A stretch of 6,851 nucleotides of DNA from JBBRZF01 sp038236965 (GTDB lineage Bacteria > Acidobacteriota > Terriglobia > Terriglobales > Acidobacteriaceae): NCBI GenBank assembly GCA_038236965.1, contig JBBRZF010000183.1, positions 1 to 6,851 on the forward strand. Reading direction: 5' to 3'. This document shows, one piece after another, positions 6,324 to 6,851 of the stretch. The notes beneath the pieces are model-generated. The model was not told the origin of the DNA and ran no database searches. It was given only the letters and a program-made list of their open reading frames with translations. Within the stretch, counting starts at the first letter, position 1. The number at the start of each line of letters is the position of its first letter. The position numbers and the translations under genes were made by a program.

Positions 6324-6851
6324 ATGCCTACGGACGCCCCCTCTACTGATCGCAACCTAGTCCTGCTGACCGGAGCAACCGGCTACATCGGGGGGCGATT
6401 GCTCAAGGCGCTCGAGCAATCTGACCGCTCTATTCGCTGCTTGGCACGACGGCCTGAGTTTCTCAAGCCCAGGGTCCGCCCAACCACGCAGGTTGCGAAA
6501 GCCGATTGCCTGGATCCGAATTCCCTGCCATCCGCCATGGAGGGCGTGCACACCGTCTACTATCTGGTCCATTCGATGGGTTCTACGGGCAAGTTCGAAG
6601 AGGAAGACCGTCAAGCTGCAAGAAACTTCGCCGTCGCAGCCCGGGCGGCGGGGGTTTGTCGCATTATTTATTTGGGCGGCCTGGGCGAATGGGGAGAGGC
6701 TCTGTCCGCCCACTTGCGCAGCCGTCACGAAGTGGCCGACCTTCTGCGGGCATCAGGAATTCCGGTCATTGAGTTTCGCGCTTCCATCGTCATCGGCTCG
6801 GGCAGCCTCTCTTTCGAAATGATCCGCGCTCTGGTTCAGCGCCTGCCGGTA
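6324..6851 (+). CDS. NAD(P)-binding atypical SDR oxidoreductase (NmrA/DUF2867-type), N-terminal part
   Basis: The first 176 residues of a Rossmann-fold protein that continues beyond the right edge. After a short polar leader comes the dinucleotide-binding loop TGATGYIGG (16-24) on the first beta strand (NLVLL). Then come LARRPEFL (40-47), the NADP-phosphate contact region in many relatives; an Asp at the end of the next strand (KADCLDPNSL, 59-68); VYYLVHSMGSTGKFEEEDR (78-96); RIIYLGGLGE (113-122); and FRASIVIGSGSLSFEM (151-166). The canonical YxxxK active-site pair is replaced by SRHEVADLL (133-141), as in atypical SDRs. The YYLVHSMG and IYLGGLGE signatures resemble bacterial SDRs with a C-terminal DUF2867 domain, usually near 480-500 residues; that domain would lie outside the window. 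The substrate is unknown. GTG 6318 is an in-frame alternative start. It is divergent from the phosphatase gene. Confidence 0.88.
   Translation, partial: MPTDAPSTDRNLVLLTGATGYIGGRLLKALEQSDRSIRCLARRPEFLKPRVRPTTQVAKADCLDPNSLPSAMEGVHTVYYLVHSMGSTGKFEEEDRQAARNFAVAARAAGVCRIIYLGGLGEWGEALSAHLRSRHEVADLLRASGIPVIEFRASIVIGSGSLSFEMIRALVQRLPV

Noticed and set aside
6020..6349. Plus-strand 109-codon frame across the intergenic region
   Set aside because: No Shine-Dalgarno, no recognisable domain, antisense to the Hsp20 remnant at one end and overlapping the SDR start at the other.
6357..6728. Minus-strand 123-codon frame opposite the SDR gene
   Set aside because: The plus-strand frame has a full Rossmann signature and no stops, so the minus frame is a shadow.
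1..6851. CRISPR arrays, tRNA/rRNA genes, insertion sequences
   Set aside because: No regularly spaced repeats, no tRNA-like or rRNA-like stretch, and no transposase or terminal inverted repeats were seen.

Overview
The window looks like chromosomal DNA of a Gram-negative bacterium. A member of the Acidobacteriota (Terriglobia-like) is my best guess. This is inferred from the gene mix: an RND/TolC efflux set, a MASE1-PAS-PAS-SpoIIE phosphatase, a DUF2867-type SDR and an Hsp20 remnant. I have no marker gene or database match to confirm it.

Layout. Bases 1-3191 hold a three-gene tripartite efflux operon on the minus strand, transcribed right to left: a TolC-type outer-membrane factor (1866-3191), a lipoprotein periplasmic adaptor (592-1863) and the N-terminal 196 residues of an RND pump (1-589, cut by the window edge). 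Both junctions leave exactly 2 bp between stop and start. A 206-bp gap (3192-3397) separates the operon from the next gene, also on the minus strand (3398-5842). That gene encodes an 814-residue multidomain sensor phosphatase: MASE1 membrane domain, two PAS domains and a C-terminal PP2C/SpoIIE (RsbU-type) catalytic domain with its metal-binding aspartates intact. Bases 5843-6323 are a 481-bp intergenic region between divergent genes. From 6324 to the right edge runs the N-terminal 176 residues of a plus-strand NAD(P)-binding atypical SDR.

How the genes work together. The left operon should assemble one drug- or metal-extruding complex spanning both membranes. The phosphatase probably senses a signal through its membrane and PAS domains and feeds a partner-switching (anti-sigma/anti-anti-sigma) pathway. 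No such partner is visible here, and a link to the efflux operon is not shown. The SDR appears unrelated.

The least ordinary part is the 5843-6323 interval. On the minus strand it carries what reads as a fossil of the 5' end of a small heat-shock protein (Hsp20) gene: a WDPF-RE motif split by a 1-base shift, then QDRMNR-MNRLF with a 9-bp in-frame tandem duplication, no start codon and no alpha-crystallin domain. The same interval contains an unexplained 10-bp direct repeat (TGTGCGCCTA) with a third partial copy, and a second spaced repeat (GGCGAC/TTTAGA). I did not find a convincing previously undescribed multi-gene system. Several computed start positions were revised: GTG 3191 for the outer-membrane factor, ATG 1863 for the adaptor and ATG 5842 for the phosphatase.
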